Below are positions 10,901 to 18,192 of a stretch of DNA of 64,000 nt, one piece after another. The stretch's first letter is position 1. The number at the start of each line of letters is the position of its first letter. The stretch is from Rhodanobacteraceae bacterium (GTDB taxonomy: Bacteria; Pseudomonadota; Gammaproteobacteria; Xanthomonadales; SZUA-5): contig JACKOW010000001.1 in assembly GCA_024234055.1 (NCBI GenBank), positions 598,001 to 662,000 on the forward strand, written 5' to 3'. The position numbers and the translations under genes were made by a program. The notes below the pieces were generated by a model, which ran no database searches, was not told the DNA's origin, and saw only the letters and a list, made by a program, of their open reading frames with translations.

Positions 10901-13900
10901 TGTCATCAGCGGCAACGCCCAGGACGGCATCCGTTTCGATTGTTCTGCCACCGGCGATATCTGCTTCGATGGTGCGCGCGTGGTCGGCAACTTCATCGGT
11001 CCGGCTGCCGATGCCACGCCCATGGGCAACGGCGGACACGGCGTCAATCTGGCCTCGATGATCGATGGCAGGGTCTACATCGGTGGTCCCCTGCCAGGCG
11101 CGGGCAATCTGATTGCGTTCAACGGCGGCAATGGCATCACTGCAACCTTTGGCGGCACGGGCAGAGGCACCTTCCAGCGCAACGAGATTCTCGGCAACAC
11201 CGGGATTGCCATAGATCTTGGCGCGGACGGGCGTACCGCGAACGACGCCAATGACCCTGACCTCGGCCCCAACGGCTTCCTCAATTTCCCCTATTTCACC
11301 GGCTATGTGCTGGCTGGAACGGGCGATTCCGCTGATTTCGATCTGCTGCTCGATACCCCGGACGTCAGTGGCAACTATCCGGCCGAAGTGGACCTTTATC
11401 TCGCCATCGAAGACGAGCCCGGCGTGTACCTCGGCAGCATGAACTGCTTGGTACCGAACTCACCCTGCAGCGCCACTATCGGTTTCCCGGCGGGCGTTGT
11501 CCTGACGCCGGATGATGTGGTGCTCGGCGTGGTCGTCGATGGCTTCGGCAAGACCTCGGAGGCCAGTTTCTACGCCACCTCCGCCGCCATCGTCGGCGAC
11601 AATCCCGATCCCTCCGACATCGGTACGCCCTACGATGTGGATGTCGAGATCACCAGCACCGACCCCTTCGCGCCCGTGGGTGATGTTGCTGTTGCCGATG
11701 GCGTGGGCAATATGTGCACGGCGACCCTGAGCAAGTCCACCAGTGGCGTGGCCATAGGCACCTGCCAGTTGCCAACGACTGGACCTGCCGGGGCGGTGCT
11801 GACCTTGACGGCGGACTATGTCGCCGCACCGGCCCCCTTTACCGACAGCTCGACGAGCGACGCGCACACGGTCAATGCATTGCCGCAGCCGCCGGTGATC
11901 TCGCTGATCAGCCCGGCAGCAGGTCCGGCGACAGGCGGGACCACCGTGACCATCACGGGCTCGAATTTCGTCGTCGGCGCCACCAGTTTCGATTTCGGCA
12001 CCGATCCGGGGCTAGGGGTCAACTGCGTATCTACCAGCTTGTGCACGGTCAACGCGCCAGCTGGCACTGGCATTGTCGACATTCGTGCGACCACCAGTGC
12101 CGGGCGCAGCGTCAATACGCGAGTGGACGACTTCAGCTATCGGGCCGGGGCGCCGCTGTTGTGCACCAATCTGGTCTCGGTTGGCACCTTCCCCGCAGGC
12201 ATCAGTCCCTATGCCATGGCCTCGGGCGACTTCAATGGCGACGGTTTGAAGGATGTGGCGGTTGCGAACAACGATGCGTCGGGGACCGTCTCCGTACTGC
12301 TGGGCTCCGGCGCCGGCGGATTTGCGCCCGCCAACAGCTTTGCCGTCGACCCCTTCCCGCGCAGCGTCGCTGTGGGAGATTTCAATGGTGACGACGTCGC
12401 AGATCTGGCGGTCGCCAATTACGGCGCGACGACGGTCTCGATACTGATGGGTACCGGCACTGGCGGCTTCGCGCCTGCGAACAATATCGTTGCGGGTTCG
12501 GGGCCGCACGCAGTGGCGGTGGGTGATTTCAATGGCGACGGCAAGGCTGATCTGGCGGTCGCCCTGCTCGATGCCGACAGTCTGGCCATATTGCTCGGTG
12601 ACGGGGTCGGTGGTTTTGGCCCGCCCGCGACGGTCCCGTCGCTACGCTCGACTTCGCTGGGTATCAGTGATTTCGATCAGGATGGCAACAGCGACATCGC
12701 ACTCGGCAACCAGCTCATGGGCGATGCCGCCGTGGTCCTGGGAACGGGCACCGGATCCTTCGGTGTTCCAGCCGAGGTGCCCGTCGGCAGCAATCCCACG
12801 GCGCTGGCCGTCGGCGACTTCGATGGCGATGGTTTTTCCGATCTGGCCGTGGCCAACCGCGGCAGCAATGATGTGTCCGTGCTGATCGCGGGCAGCGGTG
12901 GAGCCTTCACGGTGGCAACCAGTTACCCGGTTGGCAGCCAGCCGGTGTCCATCGACATCGGTGATTTCGATGGCGATGGTCTCGCTGATCTGGCGGTCGC
13001 CAATTTCGGATCCAACGATGTCTCCTTGCTGCCAGGGACCGGGTCGGGGAGTTTCGGGACGGCGATCAACGTGCCGGTGGGCACATTCCCCAGCAGCGTG
13101 CTGGTCGGTGACTTCGATGCCAGTGGCCAACCCTATCTGCTGGTGGCCGTCGACTTTGCCAACATCGTGTCACTTCGCAATGCGGGCTGCCCGCCGACGA
13201 TCACAGCGTTGACACCAACGGGCGGACCCGAGACCGGCGGAACGGTGGTTACCATCGATGGCAGCGATTTCGTGATCGGCGCGACCAGTTTCAGTTTCGG
13301 ACCCAATCCGGCGACGGCCGTGAGCTGTTCGTCCACGCTGCAATGCACGGCCACCAGCCCTGCTGGCAGTGGTGTGGTCGATGTCATCGCGACAACCGTG
13401 GCCGGGGCCAGCACCAACACCTCGTCCGACGACTTCAGTTACGCCGCCGCGACCAGCACCACCATCCTCAGCATCGATCCCGAGCCCAGCGTGGTCGGTC
13501 AGCCGTACACGGTCATTGCCGATGTCACTCAAGGGGGAATTCCGGTGGTCTCCGGGTCCGTGTTGATCCAGCAACTCAGCGACGGCAGCACCTGCAGCTA
13601 CTCGCTGAAGACCGGCGGCGGATGCCAGCTGGTGTCGAACAGCGCCATCACCACGGCGGTGCGTGCCTTCTATTCGGGTGCCGGGGGCCTCAGCCCCAGC
13701 GTTTCGCCGATAGTGACTCACGTGGTCAACCGTGCGCCGACCGAGATCCTGATCAGCAGCGACACGCCGGATCCGTCGACCGTGGGACAGGAGATAGCGG
13801 TGACGGTGGAAGTCGCGGCTCTGGCACCGGGCGCAGGCACGCCCACCGGGCAGATCCTGGTCACCGATGGTTCGGCCAGTTGTGGCTTTACCCTGCCCAC

Positions 13901-14438
13901 GCTGAGTTGCAGCTTCGTACCCAAGGCGTTGGGTGCTGCCACCCTTGAGGCGCGTTACCTGGGTGATGCCAACTTCGCTCCCAGCACCGACACCGAAGCC
14001 CACACCGTGACCGTCAACGGTGCCGACCTCTCCATCATCAAGCGCAACGGCTTGCGCATCCTGCCGGCTGGTCAACCCTCCACCTATGTACTGTTGGTCA
14101 GTAATGCCGGACCGGATAACGTGCAGGGTGCGCGCGTGACCGACATCCTGCCGCCGCAGCTCAGCAACGCCTCCTGGACCTGCACCGGCACCGGCGGAGC
14201 GGTCTGTCCGGCCAGTGGCACAGGCACCGTCGATGCGCTGGTCAACCTGCCGTCGGGCTCCAGCCTGACCTTCCTGCTGACGGTCACGGCCCAGGCCAGC
14301 CCGGAGCAGATCGTGACCAATCGGGCGACCGTGACACCGCCCAGCAACTCGACGGATCCGGTGCTCGGCAACAACGAGAGCAGCGACACCGATCCCATCG
14401 GTTTGTTTGGAGACGGCCTCGAAGACGAGAATGACTAG
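4992..14438 (+). CDS. Giant exported multidomain beta-rich surface protein (3148 aa)
   Basis: Not assigned to a known named protein. Starting from ATG 4992 (GAGGGGAC upstream), a long signal peptide (basic, then LLALISLLALLGSS...ALAQA) is cut near residue 39. Residues about 40-880 and 880-1720 are two related beta-helical halves, each opening with a C-x-W-N...W-x-N-P-x-(N/K)-W-N motif (5130 and 7638). At about 1730 a CTLREAIDQAN motif begins a right-handed beta-helix with N-V-I-S-G-N rungs. An IPT/TIG domain (about 2300-2387) follows. Seven FG-GAP/VCBS-like repeats with D-F-(N/D)-G-D-G loops come next, then a second IPT, two Ig-like domains and a DUF11 domain (about 3010-3115). It ends in GLFGDGLEDEND. 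Adhesion or matrix binding is likely, with Ca2+ bound in the repeats; the export route is not evident because no autotransporter barrel is present. Confidence 0.85.
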   Translation: MLLRDRSAVAAGQPLNLLRGKVRLGLLALISLLALLGSSVALAQATCTWNLNSSGLWDNPANWNGCTGGNGTPAGTPGPADHAIISLATPGAVVDLGASNRIVSQLTLASGTLDGSVDLNVTSQFDWSGGDLSATPASGAALTLDAGANGLIDGTLHQILERRLRNLGTLTWSGGDILVSSNAVIDNQSIFNIDAGIIVIRTVNGGGPPLRMTGNLTGGQFINAATPGAQIEKLGAGEAEIGAGLDFDNQNNVLVSTGALRVAAPGLDVGTYQIAAGARLDLAPGLSDSRSLAGLPAVSGTGVLRKVDEGSIDIDGAFPFGGRTEVLDGMLSFNTQAPSVSFAQLQVQAPGVLSGSNDFSVSGSLQWTGGEIRGAGGSLTLLGAATATVTLDNAHPSAYLTSRNLINQGSWLISASGTDLTHFWLDSADIDNQSNLELRNNSAQNLQLACVSQDCGSFQNQPGATLTLNDISGVISIQSDLAAFHNAGLVDLIEGCAGIDPPGTDTGTYRYGGSCTLAFFTRMGSERIFEPTVVLNPQGGTALQVEGRLRINGVARSFQNLLIQPDATLYGPAAINLDGNTLWRGTIEGAGLSETVSIGSIGTVQVGSEPTDTPTLRNRLLSNDGALNIQASVLLLDADPQINNNSTLTLAASPQLGAGIGCSAPPVCGSLVNLGLITTFSAGPGVGPPVFLAPELTLSQQGQVEATSGALLLDAVYTAFPGSTLRVLTTAIIDRSSGPLALAAGTLTGDGIVRADVQVDAVDVAPGSGPGGLTINGSFSATSNTTYSMEIGGIVPPARRDESNEKMPPAQYDRLTISGPAALAGIVNIIDIGYTPSASDSFVLLSYPSFSGGLGLGSNPYSGFLLDAGATRTRLTQNLFSVCEWNPGGAGADDWTNPAKWNNCSLGVGPGPGPAGTPGAVDRALIAGGSVNLDVPVLVDALELTGGTVSGSNNLTVNGEFIWTGGFAVGPGGSELILDSASIGQLSGGQKVLDGRTLRIGGATTWTTGLIELANAAVITIDASGGLISRPSAAPEQIFGSGSGTAQVVNDGAIVKEGFNISGIAENVEYVGTGAVIVDQGEFFISAASPSPFDGSFVSNLGTLRFNGASRSFSPSASLGGAGLIAFGDAGPMPAINQVDACLSSPANVRVENAEVAFNCASPTALDYLNLAHPGSVVEGSSAITIIGQLEWNHGIIRGTAPGQTIEVAVGASASLAYLVNPAIGRFLNNRQFINHGLLFWVGENPLTLEAGAELRNESDGLLRVLLQQGLGTHLFWDSSVGARLLNLGSMEIDAAEPFSIEAPFDQAGTVTINGGAMTIRQGGADSGDYVIGTDARLDFQSASSIRNLSTSSSVSGPGKLIVSNSASVLIDNVPFAPGAVEIRNLGTLQIDAPAQVAIGDWFLAGGILNGNADLAASNTMVWAAGTLASTLPGTAAFTILPGADLQIIGLQPMRVGNGVSAPLGSLFNQFLDHRELRVQGTANWSGGDFFVPLNSTGRVVVEAGASFGLSSPDMPFFGCAGIPCVAEFIVDGTLQMFGSTADLQLTSPMLLGGDLFVDSGALGLPDLVQNAGVIRVGAGANLNLGTLTINGGSLQGSGIVGGDVTNLGGSIDPGLSPGYLSIIGDFVQGAGGTLEIQIAGLTPGVNADFLFVSGTATLDGTVNISDAGFSPTPPQIYEFLNSDTVIVGAFANANVAYPGYEVSYDPNNAILSPVAGPLTVNSIADPGTGTCDVTECTLREAIDQANSTPGPDIIQFAIPGGSCVGAGGACVIVPSTPLPQITDSLIIDGYSQPGAAPNTNLPSSGLGSNAVLQIEIDGNLTSAASGLVINAPSSTVTLAGLAIHSFLGSVVTLGPGDASYSLIGNFIGLRADGTAPALTPGTGVSIQGGSTFVGDSTAAGMNVISGNQQQGIAISNIPLLAPAVVRGNLIGTDPTGLLPRPNGLQGIIATTPSRLQGIVIGGNLPDDRNVISGNAQDGIRFDCSATGDICFDGARVVGNFIGPAADATPMGNGGHGVNLASMIDGRVYIGGPLPGAGNLIAFNGGNGITATFGGTGRGTFQRNEILGNTGIAIDLGADGRTANDANDPDLGPNGFLNFPYFTGYVLAGTGDSADFDLLLDTPDVSGNYPAEVDLYLAIEDEPGVYLGSMNCLVPNSPCSATIGFPAGVVLTPDDVVLGVVVDGFGKTSEASFYATSAAIVGDNPDPSDIGTPYDVDVEITSTDPFAPVGDVAVADGVGNMCTATLSKSTSGVAIGTCQLPTTGPAGAVLTLTADYVAAPAPFTDSSTSDAHTVNALPQPPVISLISPAAGPATGGTTVTITGSNFVVGATSFDFGTDPGLGVNCVSTSLCTVNAPAGTGIVDIRATTSAGRSVNTRVDDFSYRAGAPLLCTNLVSVGTFPAGISPYAMASGDFNGDGLKDVAVANNDASGTVSVLLGSGAGGFAPANSFAVDPFPRSVAVGDFNGDDVADLAVANYGATTVSILMGTGTGGFAPANNIVAGSGPHAVAVGDFNGDGKADLAVALLDADSLAILLGDGVGGFGPPATVPSLRSTSLGISDFDQDGNSDIALGNQLMGDAAVVLGTGTGSFGVPAEVPVGSNPTALAVGDFDGDGFSDLAVANRGSNDVSVLIAGSGGAFTVATSYPVGSQPVSIDIGDFDGDGLADLAVANFGSNDVSLLPGTGSGSFGTAINVPVGTFPSSVLVGDFDASGQPYLLVAVDFANIVSLRNAGCPPTITALTPTGGPETGGTVVTIDGSDFVIGATSFSFGPNPATAVSCSSTLQCTATSPAGSGVVDVIATTVAGASTNTSSDDFSYAAATSTTILSIDPEPSVVGQPYTVIADVTQGGIPVVSGSVLIQQLSDGSTCSYSLKTGGGCQLVSNSAITTAVRAFYSGAGGLSPSVSPIVTHVVNRAPTEILISSDTPDPSTVGQEIAVTVEVAALAPGAGTPTGQILVTDGSASCGFTLPTLSCSFVPKALGAATLEARYLGDANFAPSTDTEAHTVTVNGADLSIIKRNGLRILPAGQPSTYVLLVSNAGPDNVQGARVTDILPPQLSNASWTCTGTGGAVCPASGTGTVDALVNLPSGSSLTFLLTVTAQASPEQIVTNRATVTPPSNSTDPVLGNNESSDTDPIGLFGDGLEDEND
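12228..13172 (+). repeat. Seven FG-GAP/VCBS-type repeats inside the giant protein gene
   Basis: The calcium-loop-like D-F-x-x-D/G motif recurs with its first codon at 12228, 12378, 12525, 12669, 12816, 12963 and 13110. The spacing is 147 bp (49 residues) with only two 3-bp deviations. Copies five and six are closest to one another (DFDGDG...DLAVAN). The last copy has lost the loop (DFDASGQP). Seven repeats match one seven-bladed beta-propeller as in integrin-alpha-like folds. Confidence 0.8.
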
Positions 14439-14441
14439 GAC

Positions 14442-15335
14442 ATGGGCGTCCGCCGCAAATCACATCACACCACGACGCGCGTCGTGGTGCCCACCGGCGG
14501 GCCGGCGCCCAGAGACCCGGCCTGCCTGGTCGTGGTCAATGGTGCGCAATTGGGTCTCGAAGCCAGGATTGCTGACCAGCCGCTGCTGATCGGCCGTGCT
14601 GACGATGCCGGACTTACGATCCGCAACACCAGCGTGTCCCGGCGCCATTGCTGGATCGTCCGCGATGGTGATGGATATGTGGTTGAAGACCTGGGATCCA
14701 CCAATGGCGTCTTCGTCAACGGCCAGAAGGTGCAGCGCCTGGGCTTGCGCGATGGTGACCGTTTGCGGGTGGGGCACTGCGAGCTCAAGTTCTTCGGCGA
14801 GGGTAGTGCGGAGGCCAGCTATCACCGTGAGTTGCTCAACCAGGCCGTATTCGATGCCCTGACCGGCTTCTACAATCGGCGGCAGTCACGTGAAATGCTG
14901 GAACACGCCTTTGATCGTGGCCGCAATGATGCTGGCAATCTGCGGCTGATGATCCTGGATCTGGATCACTTCAAGCCCGTCAACGACCAGCATGGGCACC
15001 TCGCGGGTGACCGGGTGCTGGCCGGCTTCGCGGCGCTGGTCAAACGTGAACTCGACCCGGAAACCGTGTCCGGGCGTCTGGGCGGCGAAGAATTCGTGGT
15101 TTTCAGCTCGCACCTGTCAATGTCCGAATTCTGCGCACTCGCCGAGTGCCTGCGAGCAACGCTGCAGGCCACCGAGATGCCGATCGACGACGGCAGCGTA
15201 CGCATCACGGTGAGCATTGGCATCGCGCAGCAAAGCCCCGACATGCGCGCCGCGGCGGATCTGTTGCGCGCCGCCGATGGCGCGCTCTACAAGGCCAAGC
15301 TCGGTGGTCGAAACCGGATTGTCGTCGGCGAATAA
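14442..15335 (+). CDS. FHA-GGDEF diguanylate cyclase
   Basis: Predicted to make cyclic di-GMP from two GTP. 297 residues, cytoplasmic, with no membrane segment. The N-terminal FHA domain (about 30-118) has the phosphothreonine-binding signature GR (51-52), SRRH (66-69) and STNG (86-89). The GGDEF domain (about 135-297) has the metal Asp in ILDLDHFK (170-177) and an intact GGEEF active site at 214-218. The product-inhibition site is absent: the four residues five positions before GGEEF are DPET instead of RxxD. The start lies 3 nt after the giant surface-protein gene, so the two are almost surely co-transcribed. That suggests phosphorylation-gated c-di-GMP signalling linked to surface behaviour (inference). 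Confidence 0.92.
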   Translation: MGVRRKSHHTTTRVVVPTGGPAPRDPACLVVVNGAQLGLEARIADQPLLIGRADDAGLTIRNTSVSRRHCWIVRDGDGYVVEDLGSTNGVFVNGQKVQRLGLRDGDRLRVGHCELKFFGEGSAEASYHRELLNQAVFDALTGFYNRRQSREMLEHAFDRGRNDAGNLRLMILDLDHFKPVNDQHGHLAGDRVLAGFAALVKRELDPETVSGRLGGEEFVVFSSHLSMSEFCALAECLRATLQATEMPIDDGSVRITVSIGIAQQSPDMRAAADLLRAADGALYKAKLGGRNRIVVGE

Positions 15336-15352
15336 CGGGCGTTCAGGCCGGA

Positions 15353-15730
15353 CTATTCGAGCGCGCGCCAGCGGGACATCCGGGTGGCCAGCAGGCGTTC
15401 GACGATGGCATGGGCCCTGGTGTCGGCCGGTCCGCGCGCATCCGGTCCGCGCCCTTTCTGGTGGTTGCAACGGGCACAGGCCAGGGCCAGATTGCGCGGA
15501 TCGTCGGCGCTCTCTACCTGCACCACCAGATCTTTGGCCTGGCTGCGACCAAACCAGGAGCGCGGGACGATGTGCTCCAGCGTGGTGCCGGGCCAGGGCT
15601 TGCCTGCGGCGGTGATGCCGATCCGGCTGCGGCAATGCAGGCAGCCGGTCTGCCAGTGCCCTTCCTGCAGCGAGGCCCGGCTGTCAGTGCGTGCCGCCAG
15701 CAGCAACAAGACGTGCAAGCGAGTTGCCAC
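15353..15730 (-). CDS. HNH endonuclease family protein
   Basis: 125 residues from a GTG start. The HNH fold is visible: a zinc Cys pair CLHC near residue 30, the catalytic L-E-H-I-V-P-R-S-W, then N-L-A-L-A-C-A-R-C-N-H-Q-K-G carrying the second Cys pair, Asn and His. It is the last gene of the minus-strand MCE operon, 15 nt after the lipoprotein gene, and converges on the diguanylate cyclase. Substrate unknown; small stand-alone HNH proteins of this type are often of unknown role. The position inside a lipid-transport operon may mean only transcriptional read-through. Confidence 0.8.
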   Translation of the reverse strand: MATRLHVLLLLAARTDSRASLQEGHWQTGCLHCRSRIGITAAGKPWPGTTLEHIVPRSWFGRSQAKDLVVQVESADDPRNLALACARCNHQKGRGPDARGPADTRAHAIVERLLATRMSRWRALE

Positions 15731-15745
15731 GGCCGCGTCTTGCCC

Positions 15746-16369
15746 TCAGCTTTCAGCGCAAGAGCTGACATCTGCCTGCTGCAGCCACTGCAGCGTTTGC
15801 TGGCTCAGTTTCAGGGCCAGATCACGCAAGCTGGCCACCGCCCCGGCCACACCCGCCGCGAGGTCGGCAGCCTCGACCGTGATCAGGCCGGAACTGGCCA
15901 GCACCTCGGCGTTGCGGCTGCAGATCAGGCGGAGATTGAGGGCCGCACGGGCGCTCAGGCCAGCGCCATCGTCGTGCAGTTCGAAGGCCCGCAACTCGCC
16001 GCTCAGACGCAGTGGCAAACGGTGGGTCTGCGCTGACTGCGCCACTGCCGGGACCAGCCCCGCCGCTTCGATGGTCCGCACCAGCAGATCCTGCAACAGG
16101 ATTGGCAGCGGCGCAGTCCAGCGGGCGCCGGTCATGATCTGCACCTCGCCATCAGCACGAATCACCACCACATCGACGTCATCCAGCGGCGCAACGGCCC
16201 GAGGCACATCGACCAGCAGCGCCAGTGGCAACGGCCGCTCGGCGCGCTGGGCCACCGCGTCGGGCAAGGTGTATTGCGCTTGCTCGCTGGCCTTGGGCAG
16301 CACGCCCGAGAGACAGCCACCCAGGCTGAGCAGAGCGCTGGACAGGAAGGCGGCGCGTAGCATGTTCAT
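15746..16369 (-). CDS. ABC-transport auxiliary lipoprotein (PqiC/YmbA-like)
   Basis: 207 residues with a lipoprotein signal: lipobox L16-G-G-C19, Leu+2, predicting outer-membrane sorting. The body matches the ABC_trans_aux family found beside MCE transporters, with Y-T-L-P near the mature N-terminus and an alternating beta/helix pattern. Such lipoproteins are thought to link the periplasmic MCE assembly to the outer membrane. It starts inside the MCE gene through a 4-nt ATGA overlap, so the two are translationally coupled. Confidence 0.85.
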   Translation of the reverse strand: MNMLRAAFLSSALLSLGGCLSGVLPKASEQAQYTLPDAVAQRAERPLPLALLVDVPRAVAPLDDVDVVVIRADGEVQIMTGARWTAPLPILLQDLLVRTIEAAGLVPAVAQSAQTHRLPLRLSGELRAFELHDDGAGLSARAALNLRLICSRNAEVLASSGLITVEAADLAAGVAGAVASLRDLALKLSQQTLQWLQQADVSSCAES

Positions 16370-17334
16370 TGAGGACGGTACTCCCGTGGGCGGTCGCGCT
16401 GCAGCAGATAATCGGTGGGTGCGGTTTCCAGGCGCGTGCTGATGCGGTTCATGCTCGCCGCCAGTTGCCTGAGTTCCTCCAACGTGGCGGTCAGCTCGGG
16501 CATGCCCTGTTGCGCAAACTGATCAAGCTGCGCACTGTTGCGTGACAGCAGTGTATCGACCCGAGCCGACAGTTCTCGCAGCGACGTCAGTGTGAGGCGC
16601 AGATCATCGGCGGCCGGCGCCAGATCCTGGCGCAGCATCTGATCGGTCCGAGCCAGGGTCTCACTGCTTTGCCGGGCCAGATCCTGGAAGGCAGCCGAGG
16701 CATCACTGATGCCCGCAAAAGCCTGGTCGGCGCGACGCAGTGCGCTGCTGAGGTCGGCCTTGTCCTGGTCGATCTGCGAGGCGATCGACTCGACGTGCGC
16801 CAGCGTCTGGGTGACGCTCCGGGCATTTTCGTCACTGAGCATCTGGGTGATCCGGCCGAGGGCCTCGTTGAAGCGCACCAGCACGTCGCCGCCGTCGGTC
16901 ATGAATTTCTGGAAGGCGCTGGGCTTGGCTTCGATCACGCCGACCTCACCGGGCGCCGGCGGCTCCAGGGGCGGCGAAGCCGGATCGCCCGCCACCAGTT
17001 CGATGATGGCCACGCCGGTCAGGCCGGTGTAAGTCAGGCGGGCGCTGGTGTCGGTGCGGATCGGCGTATCGGCACCGACCCGCACGCGCGCCAGCACCCG
17101 CGCGGCGTCCTCGCGGTCCAGCGACAAGCGTCGTACTTCGCCCACCTGGATGCCGTTGAAATTGACCGCCGCGCCCTTGGTCAGGCCAGTGACCGTTTCG
17201 TGGAAGACCACGTCGTACTCGTCGAATTCGTCATCAAGGCTGACCTTGGCCACCCACAGGGCGAAGAACATGGCCCCGATCAGCGTCAGCAGCACGAAGG
17301 CGCCGATCAGGACATGATGAGCTTTGGTTTCCAT
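16366..17334 (-). CDS. MCE-family phospholipid transporter substrate-binding protein (MlaD-like)
   Basis: 322 residues from ATG 17334; an upstream ATG in frame would add 14 residues ahead of the membrane helix and is less likely. A single N-terminal helix (about 8-29) anchors the protein. One MCE domain (about 37-115) holds T-G-L-x-x-G-A-x-V and N-G-I-x-V-G-E-V. A long Ala/Gln/Leu-rich coiled-coil tail (about 150-310) follows, longer than in E. coli MlaD (183 aa) and closer to single-MCE proteins with tube- or needle-forming helices. It should form a hexameric lipid conduit on the permease-ATPase encoded upstream. Confidence 0.9.
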   Translation of the reverse strand: METKAHHVLIGAFVLLTLIGAMFFALWVAKVSLDDEFDEYDVVFHETVTGLTKGAAVNFNGIQVGEVRRLSLDREDAARVLARVRVGADTPIRTDTSARLTYTGLTGVAIIELVAGDPASPPLEPPAPGEVGVIEAKPSAFQKFMTDGGDVLVRFNEALGRITQMLSDENARSVTQTLAHVESIASQIDQDKADLSSALRRADQAFAGISDASAAFQDLARQSSETLARTDQMLRQDLAPAADDLRLTLTSLRELSARVDTLLSRNSAQLDQFAQQGMPELTATLEELRQLAASMNRISTRLETAPTDYLLQRDRPREYRPQ

Positions 17335-17400
17335 GGCAGCTGGGCTACTCCGGTGTCGGCAGCTGGCATCGGGCAAGCCAGGCCGGTGTATGGGTGGGCG

Positions 17401-18192
17401 TCATGCTCGCTCGGCCTTGAGTTGCTCGGACTGGGTGTAGGCCATGCGTCCCCGCGGGCCCTGGAAGCACTCGCGGATCCACGGTTGGTCCAGTTCCTGG
17501 ATCACCTCCGGCTTGTCCACCGCAATGACGTGGCGGTCCGCCAGCACTGCCACGCGCTCGCAGATGCGATAGACGCTGTCGAGATCATGCGTGATCAGGA
17601 TCACGGTCAGGTGCAGCGCCTGATGCAAGGTGGCGACCAGTTCGTCGAAGGCGGCGGCGCCGATGGGGTCAAGGCCCGAGGTGGGCTCGTCGAAGAACAG
17701 GATCTCCGGATCCAGGGCCAGCGCCCTTGCCAGCCCGGCGCGCTTGCGCATGCCGCCCGAGAGCGTTTCCGGATACTTGTTGGCGGCGTCCGGTGGTAGT
17801 CCTACCAGGGCAATCTTCAGGCGCGCCAGTTCGCTGATGAAGTGCTCGTCCAGCGCCGTGTGTTCCTTCAGCGGCACCATCACGTTCTCGAGCACGGTCA
17901 ACGAGGAAAACAGGGCACCGTCCTGGAACATCACGCCGACCCGCCGTTCCAATGCGTGACGGGCACTGTCGTCCAATGTGGCCATCTCCTGACCGAACCA
18001 CCAGATGCGACCGGCACGATAGGGTTGCAGACCGAGGATCGAACGCATCAGCACGCTCTTTCCCGCACCCGAGCCGCCGATGATGCCCAGCACCTCGCCC
18101 TTGAGGATGTCGAGATCCAGGTCTTCATGCACCACCTGTTCGCCGAACTGGTTGCGCAAGCCGCGCACGCTCATGACCACGTCTGCCGTCAC
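17401..18192 (-). CDS. ABC transporter ATPase of the MCE/Mla type (MlaF-like)
   Basis: 263 residues from a GTG start that overlaps the permease stop as GTGA. Walker A GGSGAGKS (39-46), Q-loop at Q90, signature LSGGM (144-148), Walker B ILFFDEP (164-170) and switch H202 are all present, so it should be active. The sequence type (K-S-V-L-M-R-S-I-L-G-L, D-E-P-T-S-G-L-D-P-I) is that of MlaF rather than a nutrient importer. It powers retrograde or anterograde phospholipid movement with the STAS-MlaE permease; direction cannot be told from sequence. Confidence 0.92.
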   Translation of the reverse strand: MTADVVMSVRGLRNQFGEQVVHEDLDLDILKGEVLGIIGGSGAGKSVLMRSILGLQPYRAGRIWWFGQEMATLDDSARHALERRVGVMFQDGALFSSLTVLENVMVPLKEHTALDEHFISELARLKIALVGLPPDAANKYPETLSGGMRKRAGLARALALDPEILFFDEPTSGLDPIGAAAFDELVATLHQALHLTVILITHDLDSVYRICERVAVLADRHVIAVDKPEVIQELDQPWIRECFQGPRGRMAYTQSEQLKAERA

